Below, in pieces: positions 1 to 11,118 of a stretch of 64,000 bases of DNA. The notes under the pieces were generated by a model. That model saw only the letters and a list, made by a program, of their open reading frames with translations, was not told the origin of the DNA and did no database searches. The DNA lies in contig CM041101.1 in NCBI GenBank assembly GCA_023079485.1, forward strand, positions 9,884,501 through 9,948,500, read 5' to 3'. The DNA is from Archilochus colubris (taxonomy: Eukaryota > Chordata > Aves > Apodiformes > Trochilidae). The translations under genes and the position numbers were made by a program. How positions within the stretch are numbered: the stretch's first letter is position 1; every line of letters starts with the position of its first letter.

Positions 1-997
1 GATGAGTTCTGATTTACATTTTGAGGAGGCAGTAACAGCTGCTGCGTAAAAACTGGGAAATGATTCATCTCACCAGGGAATACACTTAATTTTGTGGCTT
101 TCAGTGAAATTTCCCTGGCAAAAAGTGTCATTAGCCAGAAGGAAATGGGCTCCCACCTCACCATTCCCCTCTGCAATTTCCTAGTGAATCCTTCCCCTAG
201 GAGTGCACAAAATGTGCATTGGGAAGAGCTGGGAGTTTGGTGCCTTCCTCATGGCCATCCCAGTGAGCAGCTCAGGAGAGAGCATTTAGCACAAGCCTGT
301 TTTTGCTCCTATTATTCTTCCTCATCAGGAGAAAGTTTTCAGCTCCAAAAAGCTGCATTAAGTGGAGCTCCTCTCTGAGCAGGGCATGAATCTAAATGTT
401 CACTTTGGAAAAAAGGATGGAGAGTGAAATAACATTTCTGTTAGCAGAGACCCTTTTCTTTCTCTGTCTGGTTTGAAACCTCAAGTTAAATCCCTATGTT
501 TCTCCATGCCCTTCTGCTGCTGCTAAGACTGAGTCAGGTTCGTTTACTCTAATTTGCTGCAGTTTGTAAATCTCTCTCCCCAGAGCCAGCCCCATCTGCA
601 GCAGCAGAGTCTGGGAAATGGCTCAGATGAGCCTGCAGCCCAGATTCAATTTCTCTCCCTTACCTCTAGGGAAGTTTGCACAGAGCTGGCAGTTTCACAG
701 CGTAGAGGGGGACTAACTCAATCAGCAGAATGAATGCTGGATCACAAGGAACAGCATTCAAAATCTGCCAGGGCAGATCTGGTGTTGTCTCTTTTACCCA
801 GAGGAGATACAGATTTTTGAGGAGGCTCAGGGTCCAGCCCACCACATCTGGGCTTTTGTCTGGCACAGCTTTCCAAGCGGTGGCAGAGTTTCCCATTCTG
901 CTTTTAAATTAACTTGGTCACTGAGAAAACCTTGTTATTTCTTCTTATGTTTGATACTCTGCCCACTGAACTGATTCCGTGAATGCTAAACCCTGGG
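1..997. other. unique sequence, no gene recognised
   Basis: About 1 kb of non-repetitive, CpG-poor DNA. The open frames here are under 100 codons, lack plausible splice-site framing and resemble no family I know. I see no transposon end, tandem repeat or RNA gene. Confidence 0.6.
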
Positions 998-1022
998 GAA
1001 AAAAAAAACCAAAACAAAACCA
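998..1022. repeat. A-rich low-complexity run
   Basis: A run of ten A residues followed by AC-interrupted A runs. It is simple-sequence DNA with no AATAAA signal just upstream, so it does not look like the tail of a retroposed transcript. Confidence 0.7.
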
Positions 1023-1466
1023 ACTATGCTGGGTTATTTCTATCCAGGGCTGTGCACTGGTGTAATCCTGCTGAGTATTCCCAGACTGCCAGCCCAGAGC
1101 AAGCATCCAGCAGGAGCTGAGCCGAGGGGAGAGAGGAACAGGGGGAACACGGGCAGGAGGATGAAAAACCTGTCAGAGGTGTTCAGAGGGCAGGCAGATG
1201 GAAAAAGAGAACGAGCTAGGGAAAGAGAGGCCATTTGGTAAGAATTTCCAGCTATCTTGCAAGTATTTGTGGAAGTGTTTGGAGTCTTCCCTGCAGAGGA
1301 GGTAAAATGCAAACTCTGAGTCCTCTGCTCCTGGAAAAAATCCTGCATGTCAGTGAGGTGAATGAAAAATATCAGTGCTGCAGGTCCAGCTCTGCAGACC
1401 AGCACTGGAGAACCTCCCCAGCTCGACACATGTGTGGCAGAGCCAGCCTCACTGGGAACAGCCAGA

Positions 1467-1500
1467 AAATCCTTAAAAATCCTTAAAAATCCTTTAAAAA
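1467..1500. repeat. short tandem repeat (ATCCTTAAAA)3
   Basis: Three near-identical 10-11 bp units lie head to tail, the last with one extra T. This is a typical replication-slippage product. Confidence 0.8.
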
Positions 1501-1686
1501 CCTGCTTTTTTCCATCAGCGCTGCGTACAACCCACCCCTGAGCCTCCCGCCATCCCCTCCACCTCACCTGGGGCAAAACCCCACAGGGAGGACACAGACC
1601 CCCAGTGTCCCCATCCCATCCACCTCATCCCCTCCATGCCCACGGTTGGTTTGGTACCTGTGGCCTCCTGGGATCCCCCGCCGTGT

Positions 1687-1718
1687 CAGCACCAGCACCG
1701 GCACCAGCACCAGCACCG
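1687..1718. repeat. CAGCAC simple repeat
   Basis: Alternating CAGCAC and CGGCAC units, about five copies. The same repeat family recurs at 53.83-53.92 kb. Confidence 0.85.
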
Positions 1719-1859
1719 CTGCCTCCTTCCCCGATGGCTCCCGGCGGCCATCCCCACCCAGACACCCCGGGGCTGGAGGGCCTGGGTGCCCACCTGGCTC
1801 CCCCGGCATGGCTGTCAGCTGTCCCTGCAGAGGCAGGAGGTGACTGCTGAGGTGGAAGG

Positions 1860-2050
1860 GTGGCTTTTTATGCTTTTCTTCCTGTATAAATCAGGCCGGG
1901 GATGGACAATCCCAGACAGGACTTCCTGTGTGTGTTGTGCGCTGATAACGGGCGCCGCAAGGAGAACAAACACGGCCGCCCCGAGGGGGTGAGGGACCAC
2001 GGGGCGGAACCCCCAAGCCGTGCCCGCTGGGGACAGCTTCGGGGTCCCAA
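1860..2050 (+). promoter_or_regulatory. possible TATA-containing core promoter or enhancer fragment (weak)
   Basis: A TATAAATC word lies at 1885-1892, followed within about 60 bp by an ETS-like ACTTCCTG and then a CpG-containing stretch (about 1950-2030). That order (TATA-like word, then GC-rich DNA) suits a promoter. However, no credible coding exon follows, and TATAAA words are common by chance. Treat this as a low-confidence hint only. Confidence 0.12.
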
Positions 2051-2141
2051 AGTGGAGATGAGGCAGCCATGGATCCCTGGGGACACAGGGAAGGAGAGGG
2101 CTGCCCACCAGGGCTCCCTGCATGCACCTCATGTCAGGCCT

Positions 2142-2526
2142 AAGATGGCTGCCAACCCTCTTGCTCTTCCACTTCACTGGCAAGGGGCATGTTTTGGGCA
2201 CTGTCACCACAAACACCCCTTCTTCCCCTCGGGAAGGGCTGAATGAGGGGCTGGTGGGGATCCCTGCACCTCCTCAAAGCCTGTGCCAAACATGGCAGGG
2301 CCAGCGGCCATCTTCTGGAGAAGGCACCAACATGGCGCCAGGCAGCGGTGGGGCAGATCCTGGGGTGTTTGCAGTCCCCTGAGGCTTGGGTGGCACCTCA
2401 GCACTCAGTCAGTTTGTCGGATGGGTTGTCACCCCCCTGTCACACTGTCCCTGTGTTGGGAAAGAGCGAAGTAGAGGCAGTGTGGGCCACTAAACCTGCA
2501 GGATACCACCCAGCAAAGATGGCGCC
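2142..2526. promoter_or_regulatory. cluster of YY1-like motifs
   Basis: Motifs with the YY1 core AAGATGGC/ACATGGC occur at 2142-2153 (AAGATGGCTGCC), 2287-2296 (CAAACATGGC), 2307-2318 (reverse orientation, GGCCATCTTCTG), 2328-2340 (CAACATGGCGCCA) and 2515-2526 (AAAGATGGCGCC). YY1 binds AANATGGCG-type sequence in promoters and loop anchors. Five near-matches in under 400 bp is notable, but occupancy is unknown and no neighbouring transcript is identified. Confidence 0.3.
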
Positions 2527-2530
2527 TCCA

Positions 2531-3856
2531 GCACAAAGGGGCAGGGAAACGGCTGCCCCGGCGCCTTGATTTTCAAGACCATTCTGCTTCAAAGCTGACT
2601 GTGATTTCAAATTCAACACATCTTTCTGTGTGTCTGGGAGGCCAAAGGAGGAATATTTTTATTTGGAAGCTGCAACTTCGACCCAGGCTTTCTGCTAGGA
2701 AAGGAGACATTTTGTAATACAAGGGCTCTGGAGGTGGTAATTATTTCTTGATATTTCTTCACAGAGGACATGATGAGGCCACTGCCAGCTCATTTCTGCC
2801 TGCTGCTGTGGGCAGTGAGACTCTCATGGCAGACTCTCTGTGCTCTCCCCGTCCCAGCAGAGCAGCACACCATGGATTTGGGGACATGTGGCACCAGGAG
2901 CTCCCCTGGAGCAGAGCCACATCCCCGGCTCACCCCACACATTCCCGGGTCCTCGCATTCTCTGCATCACCAAACTCTGGTGCGCAGGCTTACGGTGAGC
3001 AGAGGGTTGCTCCCACCCTTATTCAGCAAAAATATTCCTCTGGGCCAGTCCCTCGGGAGTTGCAAAATATTCCTGTGTTTATTTATATAAATGCGCAGCT
3101 AAAGAAAGGCCCTGCTTGTTTTCCTTGGCAGATGGGGTTGTGGGTTGTGGTGTTTTGAGGTTGGTTTTTTTTTCAGGCTGCTTTCTGCTGCCCATCGTTC
3201 TCTTCAGGCAAGCTGGTCCCCAGCTGATGGACTCCGTGGGAGTGCATCTGTCCCAGGGAGTCCCCTGGAGGTACCAGCACATGTTTGTGCTCAGCTGTGC
3301 GTGAAACACTGGGGGTTTTTTTGTCTGTGCATGCTCCACGAACCTGCAGGGAGGCTGCAACTCTGCTTCTGTGCTCGGAGCTAAGCTTTAAGCAGCAGCT
3401 CCCTGTGGAAAGTTTCAGGGCTTGCATAGATGAAGGCAGCAAGGGGGATGCTGCTTTCAGAGCAGAGCTGCTGGACCCTTGAAACTCAGCTCCAGCTTTC
3501 TCCACGATCATCAGGTTCCATCTTGCAACGTACAGAGCCTTCACAAAGGCCCCCAGCACCTTTCCCACCTCCTCCAAACTGCAAACTCTGGGAAAAACAC
3601 AAATTTTATCAGTGGGAGCAACCGTAGCTTGGCCCCATGCCATCTGTCCCAGGATGGACACAGGTGACAGTGCATGGCCAGGACATCAGCCACCCACACC
3701 TCCCAGTGACACACGAAGCTGAGCATGAAGCAGGACTGCTCCATCCTCAGGAGCCTCAGGAGTGGAATGGGATGTGTGGAATACATTTCCTGTTTATCCA
3801 GTCTGCAGTGACTTCAGCAGGAGCTGCTCCAGCGGGAAGCAGTCAGCAGGGGCCAT
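2531..3856. other. unique sequence, no gene recognised
   Basis: Mixed-composition DNA with small AT-rich pockets (around 2650-2680 a MEF2-like AATATTTTTATTT, and around 3062-3092 an ATTTATATAAAT). Overlapping open frames of 60-160 codons on both strands carry no recognisable domain. No transposon terminus is seen. Confidence 0.5.
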
Positions 3857-4046
3857 ATGAACGGGTGGTTTTCAGTTGGAAATTGTGAGTGTTTTTAAAC
3901 CTGAGATCATGAATGGGTGGTTTTAAATTTGAGATCATGGACCGGGGTTTTAAAATATGTAATCATGATGGTGGTTTTAAATTTGAGATCATGGACGGGT
4001 GTTTTTAAATTTGAAACCATGAATGGGTGTTTTTAAATTTGAAGGC
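3857..4046. repeat. degenerate 28-bp minisatellite
   Basis: About six to seven head-to-tail copies of a unit resembling ATGAATGGGTGGTTTTAAAT followed by TTGAGATC. Copies differ by single substitutions and 1-3 bp indels, and the first is longest and most diverged. The T-rich TTTTAAA core and ATGRAYGGGTG start are kept in most copies. Divergence between units suggests an old array that is no longer homogenising. Confidence 0.85.
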
Positions 4047-4130
4047 ACACTGGCAGCCCCTATCCTCCCATGGAAGTTGTTTTTAGGGAAAACCTGGGTG
4101 TTATCCATGGCTCAAATAAGGTTTGAGAGA

Positions 4131-4149
4131 GGGAGGGAGGGGGGGAGGG
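4131..4149 (+). other. canonical G-quadruplex motif
   Basis: The sequence GGGAGGGAGGGGGGGAGGG has four G-runs of at least three separated by single A residues. This is the loop architecture expected to give a very stable parallel quadruplex. It lies 85 bp after the minisatellite and within a longer GGGA/GAGA purine run starting at about 4116. Confidence 0.7.
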
Positions 4150-5980
4150 AGCTTTAGGGTGCTGGCACCTCAGAGCTGGCTGTGCCCAGCCATGCCCACA
4201 GCCATGTCCCCACCTCCCCAGTGTCCCCAAACCTCCTGGTGGTATCTGCTCCAGAGTGACCTTCCTGGTAGCCCATGGTGGCAGCAGGACCCACCAGAGG
4301 CAGAGCCAGGACACGTGTTTTTCCAAAGGCCACCAACCTGCTCTGGTGTTCTGCTCCAGCTCAGTGGCATTCAGGGCTGATCAGGCGTGAATGGAGCAGG
4401 GGGATGGAAGGGGTTTTGGCTCCTAATTAGCAGTAGCCAATTAGTGTGACATGCTTCTCCCCTGTCAGCTGCTCCAGTGTAACTCCTGCCCACACTGATC
4501 CCTTGGAGTTTGAGGCCATGTTGGATCAGTTTTCCTCCACGATTTTGGTGCAGGAAGTCTTCTCCTACAATTAAGAGAGGCATGGTGAGAGCAGCCAGAC
4601 CTTGCCATGAGGCACCCTATGTGTCTGTGATTTCCTGACTCAGAGCCACCCCCAGACACTACTGAAGCATTCCCAGGGCTACGTCCAGGTTACCAAGAGG
4701 CTTGTGTGTGATTCCCCCTGAAAAATAAATTCCTGCATGGCTGGTGGGCAGGTCTTGTGCTGAGTCTCTCACCAGCTCTCCCTGTGCTTCATCTGAACAA
4801 CCCCACAGGCTCAGCCTCTCCCCTCACTCCTGCTCTTGACAGAGTTCAAGGAAAGGCTGATAAGAGAGGGGGAGAAAGTGAGGGAGACAAGGAGCAGAGA
4901 CTAAATAATGTGCAAGTTGGTGTCTCCTGCACTGACAGCAAACCCTGGCCTGGGGGTCAAACTCCCCTGCTCTGCAAGCAAGTGGTCTGGGGTACCACTG
5001 GGGTACCCAAGGTTGGGGATGTGGCCATGCCTTGGGGCTGCTCTTGTGATAACATCGAGGACAGAGATGGGAAAAAGCCCAGAGCATCCCTTTTGCTCAT
5101 TAAAGGGCTCCTTTATCTGCCCTTTGGTGAGAGATAAGGTTTCAGTGTTGTCCTGCCAGAGCAGCTTTGTATCACTCACTGATACCTTCCCCCTCTGCAG
5201 AAAGGTATCAGGCATTCAGAAAATATTTGAGCAAGACCATATCTTTTTGAAACCCACGTGCAATGGAAAGACACACAGGGTGGATTAGATCTACACTGAG
5301 GGGGTTTCAGTGTCTTCTTGTCCATTCAAGGACAAAGGATGTTTCCTCAGCTCCTAGGACTGGGACATGAGGGCTTTTCTCCTTGCAGGTCCCTATGGAG
5401 CAGGATTATCACAGCTTGAACAGGGACCTGAGTGCCTGGGCTCCTTACCAGGCTGGGAAATGTTCCCCAGGATTCCCAGGAACATGAGGACATGAGGCCC
5501 CTGCACATCCCTGGTGCCTTCCTACCAGCACAGAAAGATGGGAAAAACATTTTCCACTGCCAGAATTTCACTCAGTTAATCCAACTGCCCCTTTCTTGCA
5601 TCAAAAGCTGGAGGGCTGAGCAGCACCTTTGTGCTGGCCCACACAATGCTGACTTCTGAGTGAAAGCACCAAAAGAGGAAGCATTTCCCTCTTGCCACAA
5701 CAGAGTTATTTGCACAGCACAAAATGCTGTCAAGATCATGGGGAGGCAACTTCTGTGCTGCTCCATCCTCCACCAGGGTCCTGGAGCCCTCCTCCATCCC
5801 TGCCTGCAGCTGACACTCCCTTTCCCAGCAGCTCACCACAGACAACAAAAATTGACATTTTAAAGCTTCCCAGTTGCAGAACAAAACACTCGAAGCTGGT
5901 TAAAAGTTTTCTACATCAGAAATACTTGGTGTATTGAAAAACTCACTCGAAGGACTGGTTCTGATTGTGTGGGACTAAGT
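4150..5980. other. unique sequence, no gene recognised
   Basis: No repeats beyond background and no recognisable exon. Frames of 60-126 codons on both strands overlap heavily and show no conserved motif. Simple A/T runs are short. Confidence 0.5.
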
Positions 5981-6700
5981 CCAGAGGAGGTCTCGGTGGA
6001 GAAGGTCTGAAGAATGGACAGGATGTTACACTAACAACGTGCTACAGAAATGATGAAGCCAAATAACATGCAGCTGAATAGAGCTCAGTGTCTTTTTTTT
6101 ATAAAATTAATAAGGCGTGTAATAAATAAGTGTCTTCCCATTAGTGGATCTAATACCTTGGCTTAAAACTCCTACCCAGGAAACTTTTCTGCTGACTTCA
6201 CGGGATTTCAGCAACATAATAGAGAAGTGGAATTCAGCCGACAAGTCAGACAGTGAATGCAGAAGTCTAGTCTTAGGAAAAAGATACAAAAAAAGAACTG
6301 TTGATACATCTCTTCTCTGACACATCGCAGGGTATCAAAATGGCCACTGCCTTTATTTTGTTTAATCACTTATCTCCACGGAGGGAAGAGGAAATTCCCA
6401 AGAACGCACGATCGTTAAAAATATTAGCCAGGGCTTAGTGATTATTTTTGGTAGCTAAAAACTTCCTGACTGAAGGGTTTTGGTTTGCATTGGGCTTCAG
6501 TAAATGTTTTAGTATACCTTTCATAAATACCCATTATACTCAAATCAGGGTGCAGTTTACAATTCAGCTGGGAAGGGCGGGGATATGTTTCTCTTTCTTT
6601 TGTTTTGCCATGCAGCATGCTAAAGTGCATAGCACTGCACTGAATTAGCAGTTGGCTATTTTCTTGTATCCTTAAAAAAAGGCCCAGTTCACAGAGTCAG
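5981..6700. other. AT-rich block in GC-rich surroundings
   Basis: This roughly 700 bp is markedly more AT-rich than its flanks and has few long open frames. It includes TTTATAAAATTAATAAG near 6098, TTTAATCACTTATC near 6360, a CpG-containing GCACGATCGTTAAAAATATTAG near 6406-6427 and a GC-box-like GGGCGGGG near 6575. No transposon signature is visible. The block may be a conserved non-coding element or an old degraded insertion. Only cross-species alignment could tell. Confidence 0.35.
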
Positions 6701-6825
6701 AAATCTCTGTTTCCTTTCAGGCAGGAAAAAGGAAGTGAATGCAAGAGGCAGATTTGGAGTTTGCTTGCAAGAACAATTGAACTCCCATCCAGAGGGGAAG
6801 GGGATCTGCGTCAAGAGGAATTCAC

Positions 6826-6847
6826 TTTTTTTTTTTTTTTTTTTTTT
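6826..6847. repeat. poly(T) run, 22 T
   Basis: An uninterrupted homopolymer of 22 T. No AATAAA complement is seen immediately 3' of the run, so retroposition is not supported. Confidence 0.9.
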
Positions 6848-8514
6848 CTGGAAGGGAAGAGAAAATGACCTTTAGTTTGAAAGCCTGAAAGAATAAAGGT
6901 CTGAGTGTTTAAAGCTGCCTGCACAAATATAGTCATAAAGGCTTTTCCTGACAAAAGGCTCCGGCAGCCTCTTGTGCAGTCCTTCAGCAGCAGGACCCGA
7001 CTGCAGAGGCTGCACCTCCTGCCCCCCTCTTAGCTGGCCTAGGTGAAGGGCGTCACCAAAACCTGTCAACAGTTCCTGGCTAGGAGGGACAGTCCCTGGG
7101 TCTTTCTGAAAAATATTTACTATTTTTCTCTTTGTCCCTCCCCGATGCTGCCAGGCTAAGGGGTGGGGTGAAGTCTGGTAGCTGGGATCTTGCGGATCCT
7201 CTGGCCTTTCTCCCCAGAGCTGCTGTCTGTGCAGGCAGGGAGGGCACCAGCTCAACCTGCTTTGTGGTCAAGGCCTCAGACTGGCCCCACCACAAAACCC
7301 TCTCGCAGCTTCCCTGTCAAGAGGATGTGACCCAAGGCCTCAAGGGCTTGACAAAGCATCAAAACATTTTCTGTGTGCTCTCATCTAGAAGTCCAGACCA
7401 TTTTAGTCCTTACAACTTCACTTTAGTGGGTCCTGAATATCCACATTTTTCTCTAGGTTTCTTTCTCCCTCCCGTGCAAGCCAGATTCCCAAGGAAACTC
7501 CCAAACTGGAGAATCCAGGAGCTGAGACCTTAGAAGATGCTCAAGCATCCTATCTCCAAATGGCCCCAGAGTTGGTCAAGGAGAGTGCTGCAGGCTGTGT
7601 CCTTACTGTGGTACCCAGCACCCTGCCAGAGCAAACCTGGGTAAAGAACATTAGTTCATAATCTGCTACAGCCAAAGGGGCTTACTGCCCTTCCCTCCTT
7701 CTGACCACTTGTCACAGCAGCAGGCAGACCTGTGCCAAACCCCCAGAACAACTCTGCATGACCTGTGGAAGCAGTTTCAGCCCTAAAACCAGAGCTCGGG
7801 CTAAGAGTTTACAGAGAGTGAGAGCATCACTTTCCCAGGCCTTAGCATGGAAAGAATCAGGTAATAAACAGGAGCCCGAGGGAGAACAGGGGATCCAGCT
7901 CCAGTTTGGGTTCCCACATACCCACAAAAGCTCCTCAGAGCAGTTTTTCTCCATTCCAAGCAAAATATTTGCTCAGAACGTGAAGCCACGGCTGGGCAGT
8001 GTCAGCAGCAAATGTCAGCAAGTGTCAGCAGGAGAGAAACTAATGAGGCAAAGTGGGCCAAACTTCTCCTGGGAGGAGCTCCTCTGCCATCACTGCAGGA
8101 AGGATGGATGTGGCCTGGTGGTTAAATAGATTATTTTATGCTGTCTTGTTGCATTTATGCTGCTTTTATCCAGGCAGGCAGCCTCACCGGGTTTGGGGGG
8201 CAGCCCTGCTCTGGTGACTTACCCTGGAACAGAACAACCTGGGCATGGAGCCCCCTGACAGCACACCATGGACACCTCACAGCTGAGCTTGGGTGAAATC
8301 ACCTCTCCATACTCAAGCTGCAGTTCTCCAGTTAGATCTTGGCATTCCACCCTATTCCAACTACAGAGTTGTCCCATGTGCAGCTGGAGGGATGGCCCCA
8401 GCAGCACTCAGAGAGACAAAACCAGAGCTGATAGAGAGCCAGGGGGACAAACACAATCAGTTCCCAACAGGTCAGGCATCACCTCTGCTGAAGTCCACAG
8501 AGCCTGGAGCTTGG
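6848..8514. other. unique sequence, no gene recognised
   Basis: No interspersed repeat end was found. Three close GTGTCAGCA/ATGTCAGCA words at about 7998-8031 form a small imperfect tandem. Open frames (127-133 codons at most) resemble nothing known. Confidence 0.5.
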
Positions 8515-9173
8515 TGAAGCCAGCAGTGTGCCCAGGTGTGCCCAGGTGGCCAAGAAGGCCAATGGCATCCTGGGCTGGCTCAGGAACAGCGTGGCCAGCA
8601 GGTCCAGGGAAGGGATTCTGCCCCTGTGCTCACCTCTGGTGAGGCCACAGCTTGAGTCCTGTGTCCAGTTCTGGGCCCCTCAGCTCAGGAAGGAGATTGA
8701 GGTGCTGGAGCAGGTCCAGAGAAGAGCAAGGAGGCTGTGAAGGGATCCAGCAGAAGTGCTGTGAGGAAGGGCTGAGGGAGCTGGGGGTGTTGAGGCTGGA
8801 GAAGAGGAGGCTCAGGGGAGACCTCATCACTCTCTGCAACTCCCTGAAAGGAGGTTGGAGCCAGGGGGGGGTTGGGCTCTTTTCCCAGGCAACTCTCAGC
8901 AAGACAAGAGGGCAGGGTCTCAAGTTGTGCCAGGGGAGGTTTAGGTTGGAGATGAGAAAGAATTTCTTTCTGGAGAGGGTGATCAGGCATTGGAATGGGC
9001 TGCCCAGGGAAGTAGTGGATTCTCCGTGTCTGGAGATCTTTCCAAAGAGCCTGGATGTGGCACTGAGTGCCATGGGGTGGGAACCACGGGGGGAGTGGAG
9101 CAAGGGTTGGACTTGATGATCTCTGAGGTCCCTTCCAACCCAGCCCATTCTAGGATTCTATGATTCTATGAAA
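8515..9173 (+). mobile_element. CR1 LINE, 5'-truncated copy with intact 3' end
   Basis: The copy runs about 660 bp to a classic avian CR1 terminus: GGTTGGACTTGATGATCTC, then AGGTCCCTTCCAACC, then tandem ATTCTATG-type octamers ending near 9172. The 5' part encodes the end of the CR1 ORF2 protein. CR1 elements are non-LTR retrotransposons that copy themselves from RNA by target-primed reverse transcription, lack a poly(A) tail and are usually severely 5'-truncated, as here. A short duplication, GTGTGCCCAG/GTGTGCCCAG, lies at about 8526-8546 near the 5' edge. That 5' boundary is approximate. The final 170 bp is nearly identical to the inverted copy at 16.4 kb. Confidence 0.95.
8528..9110 (+). 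pseudogene. remnant of CR1 ORF2 (reverse transcriptase C-terminus), frameshifted
   Basis: The frame from 8528 reads [20 protein letters not shown] and later [16 protein letters not shown], matching the end of the CR1 reverse-transcriptase domain, and stops at 8741. The homology resumes in a different frame from about 8757: [16 protein letters not shown], then [20 protein letters not shown], then [14 protein letters not shown], up to about 9110. The frame change near 8740-8760 and the missing N-terminal endonuclease and most of the polymerase show that this copy cannot move by itself. The family assignment rests on these C-terminal motifs and on the attached CR1 3' end. Confidence 0.9.
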
Positions 9174-10982
9174 GTACATCTGGAAATGTGGTGGCTGCAC
9201 TGAGTCCCTGTGTGAGGAGATGGTGTCACCATCCAGCTCTGGGCAGTCGGTTCTGCTCTCTCATCAGCTCCAGCACACGTTTTTACCTTTTACTCTGACA
9301 AATTTCAGACCAAGCACCCCCAGCTGAAGCCTGGGTGTAACTCAGATTCTGCATACTGGTCTGTTGGCATCAAGGGAGCCCAGCAGGGTGAACACATCCC
9401 CACGTCCAGCCTGGGATGTCAGCAGAGTGGTGTCAATAATGTGTGGAGCAGGACAGGAACACCTGGACAGGAATTTGCCAGCCCCATGACTTTCTATCCT
9501 CACTTCTGTTCCCCTTGAACTCCCAGACAGCACCTTGATGCTTAAAGGTAATTCATTAACCTGCAAGAACCAGGGGACCTAAACTTTCCCCTGCTCTCTG
9601 CACAGCTCCCAGCCATGCCTGTGTGCTGGGACCAGGCTGCAAGAGCAGTGCCAGCAACGTGGTGGATGTGTACACAGCTCTGAGGATTGCACCCTCTGAA
9701 CAGGGGCTGGGAGAGAGGAACAAGAGCAGAGGGACAAGGGAATTGTGCAAAGTCCAGGAGAACCCAGAGGGCATCCCCAGGACATGGTCAGGACAACACA
9801 AATCCCAGGGCATTCCACTGGGGACATCCCCAGGGACCAAGAGAAAGTGCTGTGTCAGATCCAGGCTGGTGACAGAGGCACCAGGGGGTTGCAGTGAATA
9901 AAAGGCAGTGGTTATTTGAAGAGTGAGGAGCTGGTGATGCTGGAGCTGGATGTGTAAGGTTGGTACCAGGATGTATTTTTCTCCCCTCACAGGAAGGATG
10001 GGGTGAGTGGAGTCGTGGCACTGGGTTTAGGACCCTAGACATGGTCAGGAGGACAAACACTGCTGTGGTGGGACAAGACAGGCTGTACCTTGTGGAGATA
10101 TCGAGGCAGGGCAGAATGTGATAGGGTCAGGAGTGCTTGTACAAGGCCAGGGATAGTGGCAGAGCTGGAGGTGCAGTGAGAGAGGCTCTGGGCTCCACAT
10201 CAACCACAGAGCTGCAAGGTCCCCCATGGGGTTGGAGAAATCTCATTCCCTTCTCCCTCCTTGCTGTTCCCATCAGAAAGCAGCAGAAATCAGCCCCAAA
10301 CAGGGCTGAGAAGAGACATCAGGATTTCTACCACACTCCAGGCACATGAGTGTCACCCAAGTGCCTCAACAGAGAGGAGACACCTTGTCTAGCAGAAACA
10401 CTGGGAATGACCCAACTTGCCCTGAGCAGCTCAGGGACACTTTCCCTGTGTTTCTGGAGGAGCCAGGGATGCAGTGAGTCTGGCAAAGACACAGCCAGCC
10501 CAACACAGAGCAGGGAGCTTCAGCTGCTCAGTTCATAGGAATCCACCCTGCACACCAGCCCAGGAGCTGCTGCCTCCCTGGCACCAGCCCAGAGAGGGTC
10601 TGTGCTCCCAGCAGTGGAGCTGCTCAGAAAAAAAGTCACCATGACCAATGTCCCAGTGGGAGTGATAACATCTCGATCAGCCAGTTGGTAGCAGAGAAAT
10701 CAAATCATTGGAGCAGGACATTGTCACGTGCCCCTTTCCTCCTGCTGCACAAATCAACACTTCACTTTGGGCTGTGCATCTTATTTTCCATAAACACACC
10801 AGATTTTGCATCCAGGATTTGCTGGGGCAGTGCTTTGAGCTCAAGTATCAGCCTGAAAGCTGAGCTTTGCTGAGACCAGTCCCAGGTACACAGCCACCAA
10901 CACTCAGTAGTACAGGAGCACAGAAATCAGCTGGATCAGGATTCCTGTGGCACAAAGTGAACTAAATTACTTGTCTGATATT
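9174..10982. other. unique sequence, no gene recognised
   Basis: No transposon end or strong tandem repeat. The 144-codon minus-strand frame at 9556-9990 has a Leu/Pro/Ser-rich composition and no recognised motif. Nothing else stands out. Confidence 0.5.
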
Positions 10983-10990
10983 GAACTAAT

Positions 10991-11049
10991 TTTTCTTCTT
11001 TTTTTTTTTTTCTTCTTTTGATTTTGATTTCTTTTTCTGCTATCATAGG
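10991..11049 (+). repeat. T-rich polypyrimidine tract ending in a splice-acceptor-like site
   Basis: A TTCTT/T(n)-rich tract that includes 13 consecutive T ends in TGCTATCATAG at about 11049. It could act as a polypyrimidine tract and AG acceptor on the plus strand, but it could equally be low-complexity sequence. Confidence 0.5.
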
Positions 11050-11116
11050 AAGCAGCTCAGAGGCTGATTATGACATACCCTGGATTAATTCAGTGGAAAA
11101 CCTGTTTTCAAAGGGA
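11050..11116 (+). CDS. weak exon-like stretch, unidentified
   Basis: This follows the polypyrimidine tract and TAG at 11047-11049. In one frame it reads SSSEADYDIPWINSVENLFS, an acidic, protein-like composition, and a GTATTT lies at 11117-11122 as a possible but poor donor. The same frame stays open to a TAA near 11190. I recognise no family. Short open stretches like this occur by chance, so this is a low-confidence lead. Confidence 0.1.
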
Positions 11117-11118
11117 AG

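Larger units (their letters stand above)
1023..1859. other. unique sequence with two small simple repeats
   Basis: No gene recognised. It holds a short tandem of the unit ATCCTTAAAA (about three copies, the last imperfect, 1467-1500) and a CAGCAC/CCGGCAC block at 1687-1718. The 178-codon minus-strand frame over 1040-1576 shows no domain, signal peptide or conserved motif and is judged a chance open frame. Confidence 0.55.
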
